Positions 11,650 to 19,335 of a stretch of DNA of 64,000 nt are shown here, piece after piece. The DNA comes from Polaromonas sp. 39-63-25 (GTDB taxonomy: Bacteria; Pseudomonadota; Gammaproteobacteria; Burkholderiales; Burkholderiaceae_C). The first letter of the stretch is position 1, and every line of letters starts with the position of its first letter. The notes below the pieces were generated by a model. The model did no database searches, had not been told where the DNA came from, and saw nothing but the letters and a program-made list of their open reading frames with translations. The translations under genes and the position numbers were made by a program. The stretch covers positions 124,001 through 188,000 of the forward strand of contig NZ_NCJH01000007.1 of NCBI RefSeq assembly GCF_002278925.1, written 5' to 3'.

Positions 11650-12189
11650 TTACTTGACGCGCTTGAGTGAAGGGCGCTTGCCTTGTTGCGGCTTGGGTGG
11701 TTCGGGCGGTTCCGGATCATCGTCGCGCACCGAAGAGGCCGAAGAGGAATTGTTGGCTGGAACCAATTGTACGATCTTCGCCTCCGAGGCTGGAGACGGG
11801 TCCACCTCCGTTGCGACAGGCGGCGCGTCCGCCTGAACCGGTGACTGGGGAACACCCTCCGACGGCCCTGTCGCCAGCGGAAACGCCATTCCCTGACCGT
11901 TCTCGCGGGCGTAAATGGCAATCACACGGCCAATCGGCACCATGATCTCGCGGGCACTCCCGGCAAAACGCGCCTTGAACTCGATGAAGTCATTGCCCAG
12001 CTTGAGCGAGCTCGTCGCATCAAAACTGATGTTGAGCACGATCTCGTTGTTCTTGACGTATTCACGCGGCACCTGCACGGTTTCATCCACAGCCACCGCC
12101 ACATAAGGCGTGAGCCCGTTGTCGGTACACCAGTCGTACAGCGCCCGAATCAGGTAGGGGCGTGTGGAGGTGGAGTCCAGGGCGTTCAT
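11650..12189 (-). CDS. sspB: ClpXP protease specificity-enhancing factor SspB
   Basis: SspB is an adaptor that tethers ssrA-tagged proteins to ClpX for degradation. The folded N-terminal domain (residues 1-105) has the recognisable TRPYLIRALYDWC start and the VPREYVKNNEIVLNIS strand region. The rest is an acidic and proline-rich flexible linker. It ends in a basic tail (GKRPSLKRVK), where the ClpX-binding peptide of the family normally lies. The ATG at 12189 was preferred because it gives MNALDSTSTRPYL; a frame 16 codons longer adds only non-conserved residues. It lies downstream of sspA, separated by a GC-rich repeat. Confidence 0.93.
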   Translation of the reverse strand: MNALDSTSTRPYLIRALYDWCTDNGLTPYVAVAVDETVQVPREYVKNNEIVLNISFDATSSLKLGNDFIEFKARFAGSAREIMVPIGRVIAIYARENGQGMAFPLATGPSEGVPQSPVQADAPPVATEVDPSPASEAKIVQLVPANNSSSASSVRDDDPEPPEPPKPQQGKRPSLKRVK

Positions 12190-12260
12190 GACATCAGCCA
12201 AGCGAGATCCGGGCCATTGCAATAGACGAAGCTGCAAGCGTGGGGTCCCGCTCCTTCAAG

Positions 12261-12351
12261 CAGGGGCCGCGGGTCCGGCTCTGCCGGCCCGCAGGCGCAG
12301 CGGCCCCCTCGGGGGGCAGCGCAGCACACGCAGTGGCAAGCGTGGGGGCCA
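12261..12351 (-). repeat. Two-hairpin GC-rich dispersed repeat, copy R1
   Basis: Begins directly after the sspA stop codon. On the minus strand it opens GCCCCCACGCTTGCCACTGC, then has a C5-TC-G6 hairpin (GCCCCC/GGGGGGC), then a longer hairpin with stem CCGGC/GCCGG and outer GCGGG/CCCGC. The same layout recurs six more times in the window. It separates sspA from sspB within one transcription direction. Confidence 0.85.
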
Positions 12352-12963
12352 TTACTTTCTCATGACCTTCTCGGACGGCGTGAGCGCCTCGATGTAGGCC
12401 GGACGCGAAAAAATGCGCTCGGCGTACTTGAGCAGCGGCGCGGCATTTTTCGACAGGTCGATGTCGTAGTAATCCAGGCGCCAGAGCAACGGGGCAATCG
12501 CCACGTCGAGCATGGAGAAGTTGTCGCCCAGCATGAACTTGTTTTTCAGGAACACGGGTGCCAGCTGCGTCAGGCGGTCACGGATGTGCGAGCGGGCCTT
12601 TTCGAGCGCCTTTTCGTTGCCCTTGGAAGCGCGTGCTTCCAGCGTGCTGACGTGGACAAACAGTTCTTTTTCAAAGTTGAGCAGGAACAGGCGAACCCGC
12701 GCACGGTCGACCGGGTCGCCGGGCATCAGTTGCGGATGCGGGAAACGCTCGTCGATGTATTCATTGATGATGTTCGACTCATACAGAATCAGGTCGCGCT
12801 CCACCAGAATCGGCACCTGGCCGTAGGGGTTCATGACATTGATGTCTTCGGGCTTGTTGTACAAGTCCACATCGCGGATTTCGAAGTCCATGCCTTTTTC
12901 AAACAGCACAAAACGGCAGCGATGCGAAAACGGGCAGGTCGTGCCTGAATAAAGGACCATCAT
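12352..12963 (-). CDS. sspA: Stringent starvation protein A (GST-like)
   Basis: A 203-residue protein with glutathione-S-transferase fold that in enterobacteria binds RNA polymerase and affects stress and acid-tolerance genes. The N-terminal thioredoxin-like half (residues 1-78) contains CPFSHRCRFVLFEKGM and the cis-proline segment YGQVPILVERD. The C-terminal helical half starts at about residue 85. It sits between petC and sspB, the standard Burkholderiales order, and has a good ribosome site (TAGGAGT) upstream. As in other SspA proteins, enzymatic GST activity is not expected. Confidence 0.95.
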   Translation of the reverse strand: MMVLYSGTTCPFSHRCRFVLFEKGMDFEIRDVDLYNKPEDINVMNPYGQVPILVERDLILYESNIINEYIDERFPHPQLMPGDPVDRARVRLFLLNFEKELFVHVSTLEARASKGNEKALEKARSHIRDRLTQLAPVFLKNKFMLGDNFSMLDVAIAPLLWRLDYYDIDLSKNAAPLLKYAERIFSRPAYIEALTPSEKVMRK

Positions 12964-12986
12964 GGTTCGGAACTCCTAAATGCAAA

Positions 12987-13015
12987 GGAGTGGAACCGTT
13001 GAAGGCATCCACTCC
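12987..13015 (-). promoter_or_regulatory. Hairpin in the petC-sspA gap
   Basis: A perfect 8-bp inverted repeat (GGAGTGGA/TCCACTCC) with a 13-nt loop lies about 25 bp upstream of the sspA ATG and just before its ribosome site. A second short GC hairpin lies between it and the petC stop. It could limit read-through from petABC or shield a processed sspAB message. The role is not known. Confidence 0.4.
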
Positions 13016-13051
13016 AGAAGGTGCCGGGAAGCCAGCCCCGGCGAAAAAAAA

Positions 13052-13822
13052 TTACTTGATGTCTTTCCAGAATGCCGCGTTCAGGCGCCAGGCAACGAAA
13101 GTCAGACCCAGCAGAAACAGCAGCACCCAAGCACCCACCCTGACGCGGGTATTCTGTGCAGGCTCGGCCATCCACTGCAGGTAGCCCACCAGGTCGCCCA
13201 TGGCCTGGTCGTACTGAAGGTTCGTCATGGTGCCAGGTGTCACCTGCTGCCAGCCCTTGAAGACCGCCACCTTGTGGCCATGCTCTTCCTTTTCCTCATA
13301 CAGCGGCTTGCGCTCGCCGGACAGTTCCCACAACACATGCGGCATGGCCACAGTGGGGAAGGCCAGATTATTCCAGCCGGTGGCAGTATTGCCGTCGCGG
13401 TAATACGTGCGCAGATAGGTGTAGAGGTAGTCCGCACCACTGCCGCCCGCACCTGCGCGTGAGCGCGCGATCACGGTCAGGTCAGGCGGGTTCGCACCAA
13501 ACCAGTCCTTGGCCTGCTTCGGGTCGATCGAGGCCTTCATGGTCTCGCCCACCTTGTCGGTGGCAAACAGCAGGTTGTCCTTGATCTGCTGCTCGGTCAG
13601 ACCGATGTCGCGCAGGCGGTTGTAGCGCATGAACGCGGCGGAGTGGCAGTTCAGGCAGTAGTTGACGAACAGCTTGGCGCCGTTCTGCAACGCGCCCAGG
13701 TCGTTGGTCTTGTTGGGCGCCTTGTCCCAGGCAATGCCCGTGGTCGCCGCGTGCGCGCCCGTACCGGCCAGCGCCAGCACGACGGCAAAACCCAGAGCCA
13801 GTTGTTTCAGTGTCTTCATCAT
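13052..13822 (-). CDS. petC: Ubiquinol-cytochrome c reductase, cytochrome c1
   Basis: The c-type haem subunit of complex III, which passes electrons from the Rieske centre to soluble cytochrome c on the periplasmic side. Counting from the chosen ATG at 13822, a Sec signal peptide covers residues 1-25 (cleavage near AHA), and haem attaches at CLNCH (56-60). The likely sixth ligand methionine is in TVAMPHVL. A C-terminal membrane anchor (VLLFLLGLTFVAWRLN) ends in the basic tail AFWKDIK. A start 10 codons earlier is possible but would add a non-signal-like extension overlapping petB. Confidence 0.96.
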   Translation of the reverse strand: MMKTLKQLALGFAVVLALAGTGAHAATTGIAWDKAPNKTNDLGALQNGAKLFVNYCLNCHSAAFMRYNRLRDIGLTEQQIKDNLLFATDKVGETMKASIDPKQAKDWFGANPPDLTVIARSRAGAGGSGADYLYTYLRTYYRDGNTATGWNNLAFPTVAMPHVLWELSGERKPLYEEKEEHGHKVAVFKGWQQVTPGTMTNLQYDQAMGDLVGYLQWMAEPAQNTRVRVGAWVLLFLLGLTFVAWRLNAAFWKDIK

Positions 13823-13838
13823 GTCAGGAGTCTCCGGC

Positions 13839-15239
13839 TCAATGGGCAACAAAAGTCACGCGGTCAGGAACCGGCCGGAAAGTGCCCAGGCGGCTCCACC
13901 AGGGCATCAGCAGGAAGAAGCCGAAATAAAACAGCGTTCCGACCTGCGAGACGCGCTCGTTGATCAATGAGGGGGGGTTGATGCCGAGGTAACCGAGCAC
14001 CAGGAAGTTGACGACAAAAATGCCGTACAGCCACGAATGCCAGGTGGGCCGGTAACGGATCGATTTGGCGGCACTGTTATCCAGCCATGGCAGGAAAAAC
14101 AGGATGATGACCGCGCCACCCATGACAACCACGCCCCAGAACTTGGCGTCGATCATCAGCATCGCGCCTATCAGCACCACGGCGGCGCCAACAATCACCA
14201 GCTTGAACAGCGCGGCGATTTTTGCCTTGAGCGCACCCAGCATCGCACCCGCCAGCACGCAGGCAATAAGCGCATACATCATCTCGCTGGTGATGGCGCG
14301 CAGCATCGAGTAGTAGGGCGTGAAATACCAGACCGGGGCGATGTGCAGCGGCGTCTTCAGTGGGTCGGCCGGGATGAAGTTGTTGTACTCGAGGAAATAA
14401 CCGCCGGCCTCGGGGGCAAAGAAGATGATGGCCGAGAAGATCATCAGGAACACGCTGACCGCAAAAATGTCGTGCACCGTGTAGTAGGGATGGAAGGGAA
14501 TGCCATCGAGCGGCTTGCCGGCGGCGTCTTTTTTTGCCTTGATTTCCACACCGTCGGGGTTGTTGGAGCCGACTTCATGCAGCGCGATCAGGTGCGCGAC
14601 CACGAGACCCAGCAGCACCAGTGGCACGGCGATCACGTGGAAGGCGAAAAAGCGGTTCAGCGTGGCGTCGCCGACCACGTAGTCGCCGCGGATCAGCAGG
14701 GCCAGATCAGGGCCGATGAAGGGAATGGCGGCAAACAGGTTGACGATCACCTGGGCGCCCCAGTAGCTCATCTGGCCCCATGGCAGCAGGTAACCCATGA
14801 AGGCCTCCGCCATCAGCGCCAGGAAAATCGCACAGCCGAAAATCCAGATCAGCTCGCGCGGCTTGCGGTAGCTGCCGTAGAGCAGTCCGCGGAACATGTG
14901 CAGATAGACCACGATGAAAAACGCCGATGCGCCTGTCGAGTGCATGTAGCGGATCAGCCAGCCCCAGGGCACGTCGCGCATGATGTATTCGACCGAGCCA
15001 AACGCCAGCGCGGCATCAGGCTTGTAATGCATGGTCAGGAAAATGCCGGTGACGATCTGGATGACCAGCACCAGCAGCGCCAGCGAGCCGAACACGTACC
15101 AGAAGTTGAAGTTCTTCGGTGCGTAGTATTCGCTCATGTGCTCTTTGTAGAGCTTGCTGGCCGGGAAGCGGTTGTCGACCCAGTTCATCAACCTGGCGGC
15201 AGCCGGCGCATCGGGGGAAATTTCTTTGAATTCAGCCAT
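13839..15239 (-). CDS. petB: Ubiquinol-cytochrome c reductase, cytochrome b
   Basis: The membrane core of complex III, carrying haems bL and bH and the Qo and Qi quinone sites. At 466 residues it is longer than mitochondrial cytochrome b (about 380), as is usual in betaproteobacteria with extra C-terminal helices. The segment MGYLLPWGQMSYWGAQV and the histidine-bearing helices are easy to see. The Qo motif, PEWY in most organisms, reads PVWY here (PVWYFTPYYSMLRAI), a variant I associate with beta- and gammaproteobacteria. It lies between petA and petC, 16 bp from petC. Confidence 0.98.
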   Translation of the reverse strand: MAEFKEISPDAPAAARLMNWVDNRFPASKLYKEHMSEYYAPKNFNFWYVFGSLALLVLVIQIVTGIFLTMHYKPDAALAFGSVEYIMRDVPWGWLIRYMHSTGASAFFIVVYLHMFRGLLYGSYRKPRELIWIFGCAIFLALMAEAFMGYLLPWGQMSYWGAQVIVNLFAAIPFIGPDLALLIRGDYVVGDATLNRFFAFHVIAVPLVLLGLVVAHLIALHEVGSNNPDGVEIKAKKDAAGKPLDGIPFHPYYTVHDIFAVSVFLMIFSAIIFFAPEAGGYFLEYNNFIPADPLKTPLHIAPVWYFTPYYSMLRAITSEMMYALIACVLAGAMLGALKAKIAALFKLVIVGAAVVLIGAMLMIDAKFWGVVVMGGAVIILFFLPWLDNSAAKSIRYRPTWHSWLYGIFVVNFLVLGYLGINPPSLINERVSQVGTLFYFGFFLLMPWWSRLGTFRPVPDRVTFVAH

Positions 15240-15313
15240 AAGGGGTCCTATTTGCTACTCGATGGGGGACTTGGCGGGCGCCACGCGGCGCCGGCGGGTT
15301 GTCCAGCAAAGCT

Positions 15314-15937
15314 TCAGGCTTTTTTGTCCTCGCCAATCAGCAGCTTGGCATCTGACAGGTACATGTGAGGCGGCACTTCAAGGTTGTCCGGCGCCGGCTT
15401 GTTTTTGTAGACGCGGCCGGCGATGTCGAAGGTGGAACCGTGGCAGGCGCACAGAAAACCGCCCGCCCAGTCATCAGGCAGCGATGGCTGGGCACCAGGG
15501 GTGAACTTGTCGCTGGGCGAGCAGCCCAGGTGGGTGCAGATACCGACAGCCACAAAATATTCGGGCTTGATGGAGCGGTTTTCGTTGCGGGCGTACTCGG
15601 GTGTGAGTTCGCCGGGCTTGCGCTCGGATTTCGGGTCGGCCAGCTGCGGGTCCAGCTTGGCCAGACCGGCCAGTTGCTCGGGCGTGCGCCTGACGATCCA
15701 GACCGGCTTGCCGCGCCATTCCACCGTGAGCTTCTCGCCCGGTTTCATGGTTGAAATATCAACTTCTACCGAAGCGCCGGCGGCTTTTGCGCGCTCGGAA
15801 GGCTGGAAGGTGCTGACGAAGGGCACGGCGACAGCGGCCACACCGGCACCGCCGACAGCGCAGGTCGTCACGATCCAGTTTCTTTTGTCTTTGTCAATCG
15901 GTGCGCCGGGCGGCACGTTAAGGCTTGCTTGGGTCAT
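15314..15937 (-). CDS. petA: Ubiquinol-cytochrome c reductase, Rieske iron-sulfur subunit
   Basis: Carries the mobile [2Fe-2S] cluster of complex III. It has 207 residues. An uncleaved N-terminal membrane anchor lies at about residues 21-43 with a preceding KRNWIVTT; family members use the Tat pathway, though a classical RR pair is not obvious here. Cluster ligands are in CTHLGC (134-139) and CACHGS (163-168), including the disulfide cysteines. A Burkholderiales-type insert (SERKPGELTPEYARNE) precedes the first cluster loop. It is the first gene of petABC and is preceded by a clear promoter. Confidence 0.98.
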   Translation of the reverse strand: MTQASLNVPPGAPIDKDKRNWIVTTCAVGGAGVAAVAVPFVSTFQPSERAKAAGASVEVDISTMKPGEKLTVEWRGKPVWIVRRTPEQLAGLAKLDPQLADPKSERKPGELTPEYARNENRSIKPEYFVAVGICTHLGCSPSDKFTPGAQPSLPDDWAGGFLCACHGSTFDIAGRVYKNKPAPDNLEVPPHMYLSDAKLLIGEDKKA

Positions 15938-15999
15938 GGATGTCCTACAAGAACAGGGCTTGAAAAACTTGAAAGAGGGCTTATTGGGGTCAACCCGGG

Positions 16000-16029
16000 A
16001 TTGTAACGGAGCGCGAATGGCATTTTCAA
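16000..16029 (-). promoter_or_regulatory. Sigma-70-type promoter for petABC
   Basis: On the minus strand TTGAAA (16029-16024) and TACAAT (16005-16000) are 18 bp apart, each matching the consensus at five of six positions. The predicted start, near 15993, leaves a leader of about 56 nt before petA, with a GTAGGA ribosome site. It is found by eye only. Confidence 0.55.
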
Positions 16030-16172
16030 GCCGCGAGACCCATTCCGACAGCGCGGCTGCGACATCGGCAGGCCCGGAGCGCCGGGACAGTCCGAACAGA
16101 CATCGTTACGCCTTTGCCTCGCAGCATGGGCACAATGGCGGGTGTTGACCAACCACACAAGGAGCACCCCCC

Positions 16173-16601
16173 ATGGGAATGATGAAGGAATTCAAGGAAT
16201 TCGCCGTCAAGGGCAATGTCATTGATCTGGCTGTGGGCGTGATCATAGGCGCCGCTTTCGCCAAGATTGTGGACTCGGTGGTCAGCGACCTGATCCTGCC
16301 GCTGGTGGGGGCGGTGATTGGCAAGCTCGACTTCTCGAATCTTTTTGTGGTCCTGGGCAACGTACCCGCGGGCACGGCCATGACACTCGACGCGCTGAAG
16401 AAAGCCGGCGTTCCGGTATTTGCCTATGGCAGCTTCATCACGGTGGCGGTCAACTTTGCCATCCTGGCCTTCATCATTTTCCTGATGATCAGGCAGATCA
16501 ACCGGCTGAAAAGGGAAACCCCGGCAGCGCCGGCTACGCCCGCCGCCCCGCCCGAAGACGTGGTGCTGCTGCGCGAGATCCGCGACAGCCTGAGGAAATA
16601 A
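16173..16601 (+). CDS. mscL: Large-conductance mechanosensitive channel
   Basis: A homopentameric inner-membrane channel that opens under membrane tension and releases solutes during osmotic down-shock. It has 142 residues. The N-terminal amphipathic helix [15 protein letters not shown] leads into TM1 ([21 protein letters not shown]), with the tightly packed Gly/Ala pore residues. A periplasmic loop, TM2 ([19 protein letters not shown]) and a cytoplasmic helix at the end follow. It has an AAGGAG ribosome site. It is divergent from petA and is followed by a degenerate copy of the GC-rich repeat. Confidence 0.97.
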   Translation: MGMMKEFKEFAVKGNVIDLAVGVIIGAAFAKIVDSVVSDLILPLVGAVIGKLDFSNLFVVLGNVPAGTAMTLDALKKAGVPVFAYGSFITVAVNFAILAFIIFLMIRQINRLKRETPAAPATPAAPPEDVVLLREIRDSLRK

Positions 16602-16700
16602 GCTCCCCCCTGTGGCTCGCTCACTTCGTGTAGCGGGCCTCTCCCCTGCAGGGGACGGCGCCTGCCGGCTGGCGAAGCCAGACCGGCGGCCCCCGCTGAG
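16602..16700 (+). repeat. Two-hairpin GC-rich dispersed repeat, degenerate copy R7
   Basis: Starts right after the mscL stop with CTCCCCCCTGTGGCTCGCTC and keeps the order of parts: C-rich start, CCCCTGCAGGGG hairpin, then CCGGCTGGCGAAGCCAGACCGG hairpin and GCGGCCCCC end. It is clearly diverged from the other copies but has the same length and layout. Confidence 0.6.
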
Positions 16701-16715
16701 CCATACATGGCGCCT

Positions 16716-16770
16716 GCTATCCATCTGATAGCTACTTGCGCCCGTTCTGCCTGGACTGCAGGCCTTTTAA
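16716..16770 (+). repeat. ATAGCT-type dispersed repeat, copy B
   Basis: Reads GCTATCCATCTGATAGCTAC, then TTGCGCCCGTTCTGCC, then GGACTGCAGGCCTTTTAA. Its T-run end covers the pdxA stop codon, which is on the opposite strand (16767-16769). Thus the last bases of pdxA belong to the repeat. Confidence 0.85.
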
Positions 16771-17828
16771 CCCCCGAAAAAGGCCAGTTTGCGCGCCATG
16801 CGGATGGCCGCCAGCAGGCTGGACGCGTCGGCCCGGCCGCTACCGGCGATATCAAACGCCGTGCCGTGGTCCGGGCTGGTGCGCACCAGCGGCAGGCCCA
16901 GCGTGACATTGACGCCCTGCTCCACCCCCAGGTACTTGACCGGAATCAGGCCCTGGTCGTGGTACATCGCCACCACCACGTCGAACTCGCCGCCCTGCCC
17001 GGCCGGAGCGCGGGCCCTCATGAACACGGTATCGGGGGCGAAGGGGCCGCTCACATCCAGTCCCTCTTCACGGGCCCTGGCGATCGCCGGCGCGATGATG
17101 TCCACCTCTTCGCGGCCAAACAGGCCGCCCTCGCCGGCGTGCGGGTTCAGGCCGGCCACCGCGATACGCGGCCGGCCGCCCGAGGCGCTGCGCACCGCCT
17201 GGTGCGTGATGCGCAGGGTCTGCAACACGTTGTCGAAAGTCACGGCGGCTATCGCCTCGCGCAGAGAGAGATGGATGCTGACCAGCACGGTCTTGAGCTC
17301 GTCGTTGGCCAGCATCATGCGCACCGGCAACGCGGACACGTCCTTGCCGAGGAAAGCCGCGGCTTCGGACTGCAACAGTTCGGTGTGGCCGGGAAAACGC
17401 GCAAACGCCGCGCCGGCGGCGGCCAGCGCTTCCTTGTGGATGGGCGCGGTGACCATCGCCGCACACTCGCCGGCCAGGGTCGCCTGGGCCGCCCAGACGA
17501 TGCAGTCTGCCGCCGCCTTGCCAGCCAAAGCACTGATTTTCCCAAAAGGGACGGGCGCAGGCAGCTCGCATTTTTGTAGCACAGGGATGCAGCGCGGCGG
17601 CACGGCCTGCCAGTGGTCGGCCGCGTCAAGTTGGGCCACGGATGACGCCAGGGCCGGGCCGCCACCGACCAGTTGCGCGGCGCGGCGCAGGCTCGCGACA
17701 TCACCCACCACCACGCAGCCGGCCAGTTCGGCCGGCGCGTCGCGAAAGGCCCTGGCGATGATTTCCGGCCCAATCCCGGCCGGATCGCCCATGGTGATGG
17801 CCAGTGGCCGCTTTCTCAGGTCCTGCAT
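16767..17828 (-). CDS. pdxA: 4-hydroxythreonine-4-phosphate dehydrogenase
   Basis: Oxidises 4-phosphohydroxy-L-threonine with NAD in the DXP-dependent route to pyridoxal 5'-phosphate; divalent metal is bound by three histidines. It has 353 residues. The N-terminal ITMGDPAGIGPEI motif is diagnostic. Later GHTELLQSEA, GLNPHAGEGGLFGREE and YHDQGLIPVKYLG carry metal and substrate residues. The ATG at 17828 follows a purine-rich ribosome site (GGGGAAGAG) and gives MQDLRKRPLAITMGD. The frame is open far upstream, but that part is antisense to the GGDEF-like gene. The C-terminus ends within repeat copy B. Confidence 0.97.
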   Translation of the reverse strand: MQDLRKRPLAITMGDPAGIGPEIIARAFRDAPAELAGCVVVGDVASLRRAAQLVGGGPALASSVAQLDAADHWQAVPPRCIPVLQKCELPAPVPFGKISALAGKAAADCIVWAAQATLAGECAAMVTAPIHKEALAAAGAAFARFPGHTELLQSEAAAFLGKDVSALPVRMMLANDELKTVLVSIHLSLREAIAAVTFDNVLQTLRITHQAVRSASGGRPRIAVAGLNPHAGEGGLFGREEVDIIAPAIARAREEGLDVSGPFAPDTVFMRARAPAGQGGEFDVVVAMYHDQGLIPVKYLGVEQGVNVTLGLPLVRTSPDHGTAFDIAGSGRADASSLLAAIRMARKLAFFGG

Positions 17829-18026
17829 CTCTTCCCCTGGCGGTCTGTACGTCCCATAATGGTTTGCATGGCGCTGGTGCGTCACGGTGTCACAAGCTGC
17901 TTGCCGACCCACCTGACGGACAGGTAGCCGGCAAGGCCACTGAACAGGGGAAAGCGAAGACATGCATCCTGCCGGTATTCTCGCGCAAACCCTGACCTGC
18001 GCCCCTGCCCCATGGTGGAAGGCGGC

Positions 18027-19322
18027 ATGAACACGGCCGAAACCATCATCTGGAGCGCCGCCGCAGGATCGATTGGCCTGGTGGTCCTGCTCGGCGCGGC
18101 AGACGCGCTTGTCAGCCGGAGCCGCGCCAGTGTGCAAAGCCTGGTTTACCTCACGGCTTGCTGGCTGTTTTTCACGCTGCTCAGCGGTCTTGCGGCAACC
18201 ATGCTGCCACGCCCCGATGTGTCCTGGCTGCATACCGCCCAGGTGCTGATCGGCCCCCTGTGCGGGGGTCTGGGCACTTACGGTGCGAGCCAGTGGCTGG
18301 CCGCCGCCCGGCGCGACCGGCTCACCGACCTCAGCTTTCGCACGGTCAGCACCCTGTGCCTGGCGGGTGGACCGCTGTGCCTGCTGCTTGCGCCAGGCCT
18401 GCAGCTGCCGGCCTCGGCGGGGCTGGCCGTGCTGAGCCTGTCGGTGACCTTGTGGCTGGCCGTGCGTGCGGCGCAGCAGGGCGACCGGCTCGCTTGGGGG
18501 CTGGCCGGTGGCTGCCTGTTGACACTGCCGCTCCAGCTCGGCCTGTACTGGCTGGTGCTCAACACCGGCCGGCCCTCGGTCCTGTTGCAGGGCGGCGTGG
18601 CCCTGCTCGGTTTGCTCAGCGTCTCGGTGATCGCCGTGACTTTGTGGCTGCGCAACCACCAAGACCTGGAAATCCGCCATGCCGGCCAGTCGCGGCGCGA
18701 TCCCACCACCCAGCTTTACAGCAGTGTCGTGCTGGTGCAGAAAATCCTGCGTGCGCAGCGCCGGCTGACGCGCACCCGGCGCGATGGCGCGATCATGGCG
18801 GTACGGGTGTTCGAGCCCGAGCGGCTGCTCGACCAGGTGGGCCAGCACGGCCTGAACGAGATTTACGCGCAGCTGGCGCGGCGCATGCAGCGCCACACCG
18901 GCGTCGTCAACCCCGCGGGGCGGTATTACGACCGCTGTTTTGTGGTGCTGATCGAGAGCCTGCATTCGCCCGGCTGGATACGCACCATGGGACTGCGCGT
19001 GGCCTCCAGCCTGCGGCGGCCGCTGGAGATCAGTGCGCTCAACGGTGAGCGCATCAGGATCAGCGCCGACATCAGCGTCGGCATGGTCCATTTGACGGGT
19101 GCAGGCAGGGACGTGGCCCAGCTGCTGCACGAGGCCGAGGAGATGGCCGCGGCCGCACGCGGCATGCGCTCGCGCGCCGCGCTGCTCGACGAGATCAGCC
19201 GCCAGGCCGTGCCGGTGGAAAATGCCCAGCTCGGCGTGAGCTGGCATGCCATGCGCTCGGGGCGTCAGCACCACGCACGCAACAACGGCCACGGCGCCCG
19301 GCCACGCAGGACGCCGGCCTGA
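18027..19322 (+). CDS. Seven-span membrane protein with degenerate GGDEF domain
   Basis: A 431-residue protein. Residues 1-200 hold about seven hydrophobic spans, the last ending at TLWLRNHQD. Residues 205-395 match the diguanylate cyclase fold: it starts DPTTQLYSSVVL (compare DxLTGLxNR) and later has DISVGMVHL. Where active enzymes have RYGGDEFVVLL, this protein reads RYYDRCFVVLI, so the metal- and GTP-binding residues are gone and cyclase activity is very unlikely. A sensory or c-di-GMP/protein-binding role is possible but unproven. The tail is basic and histidine-rich. ATG 18027 is preferred over 18012 because GGAAGG lies 7 bp before it. Confidence 0.8.
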   Translation: MNTAETIIWSAAAGSIGLVVLLGAADALVSRSRASVQSLVYLTACWLFFTLLSGLAATMLPRPDVSWLHTAQVLIGPLCGGLGTYGASQWLAAARRDRLTDLSFRTVSTLCLAGGPLCLLLAPGLQLPASAGLAVLSLSVTLWLAVRAAQQGDRLAWGLAGGCLLTLPLQLGLYWLVLNTGRPSVLLQGGVALLGLLSVSVIAVTLWLRNHQDLEIRHAGQSRRDPTTQLYSSVVLVQKILRAQRRLTRTRRDGAIMAVRVFEPERLLDQVGQHGLNEIYAQLARRMQRHTGVVNPAGRYYDRCFVVLIESLHSPGWIRTMGLRVASSLRRPLEISALNGERIRISADISVGMVHLTGAGRDVAQLLHEAEEMAAAARGMRSRAALLDEISRQAVPVENAQLGVSWHAMRSGRQHHARNNGHGARPRRTPA

Positions 19323-19335
19323 CAGCACCCGGTGC

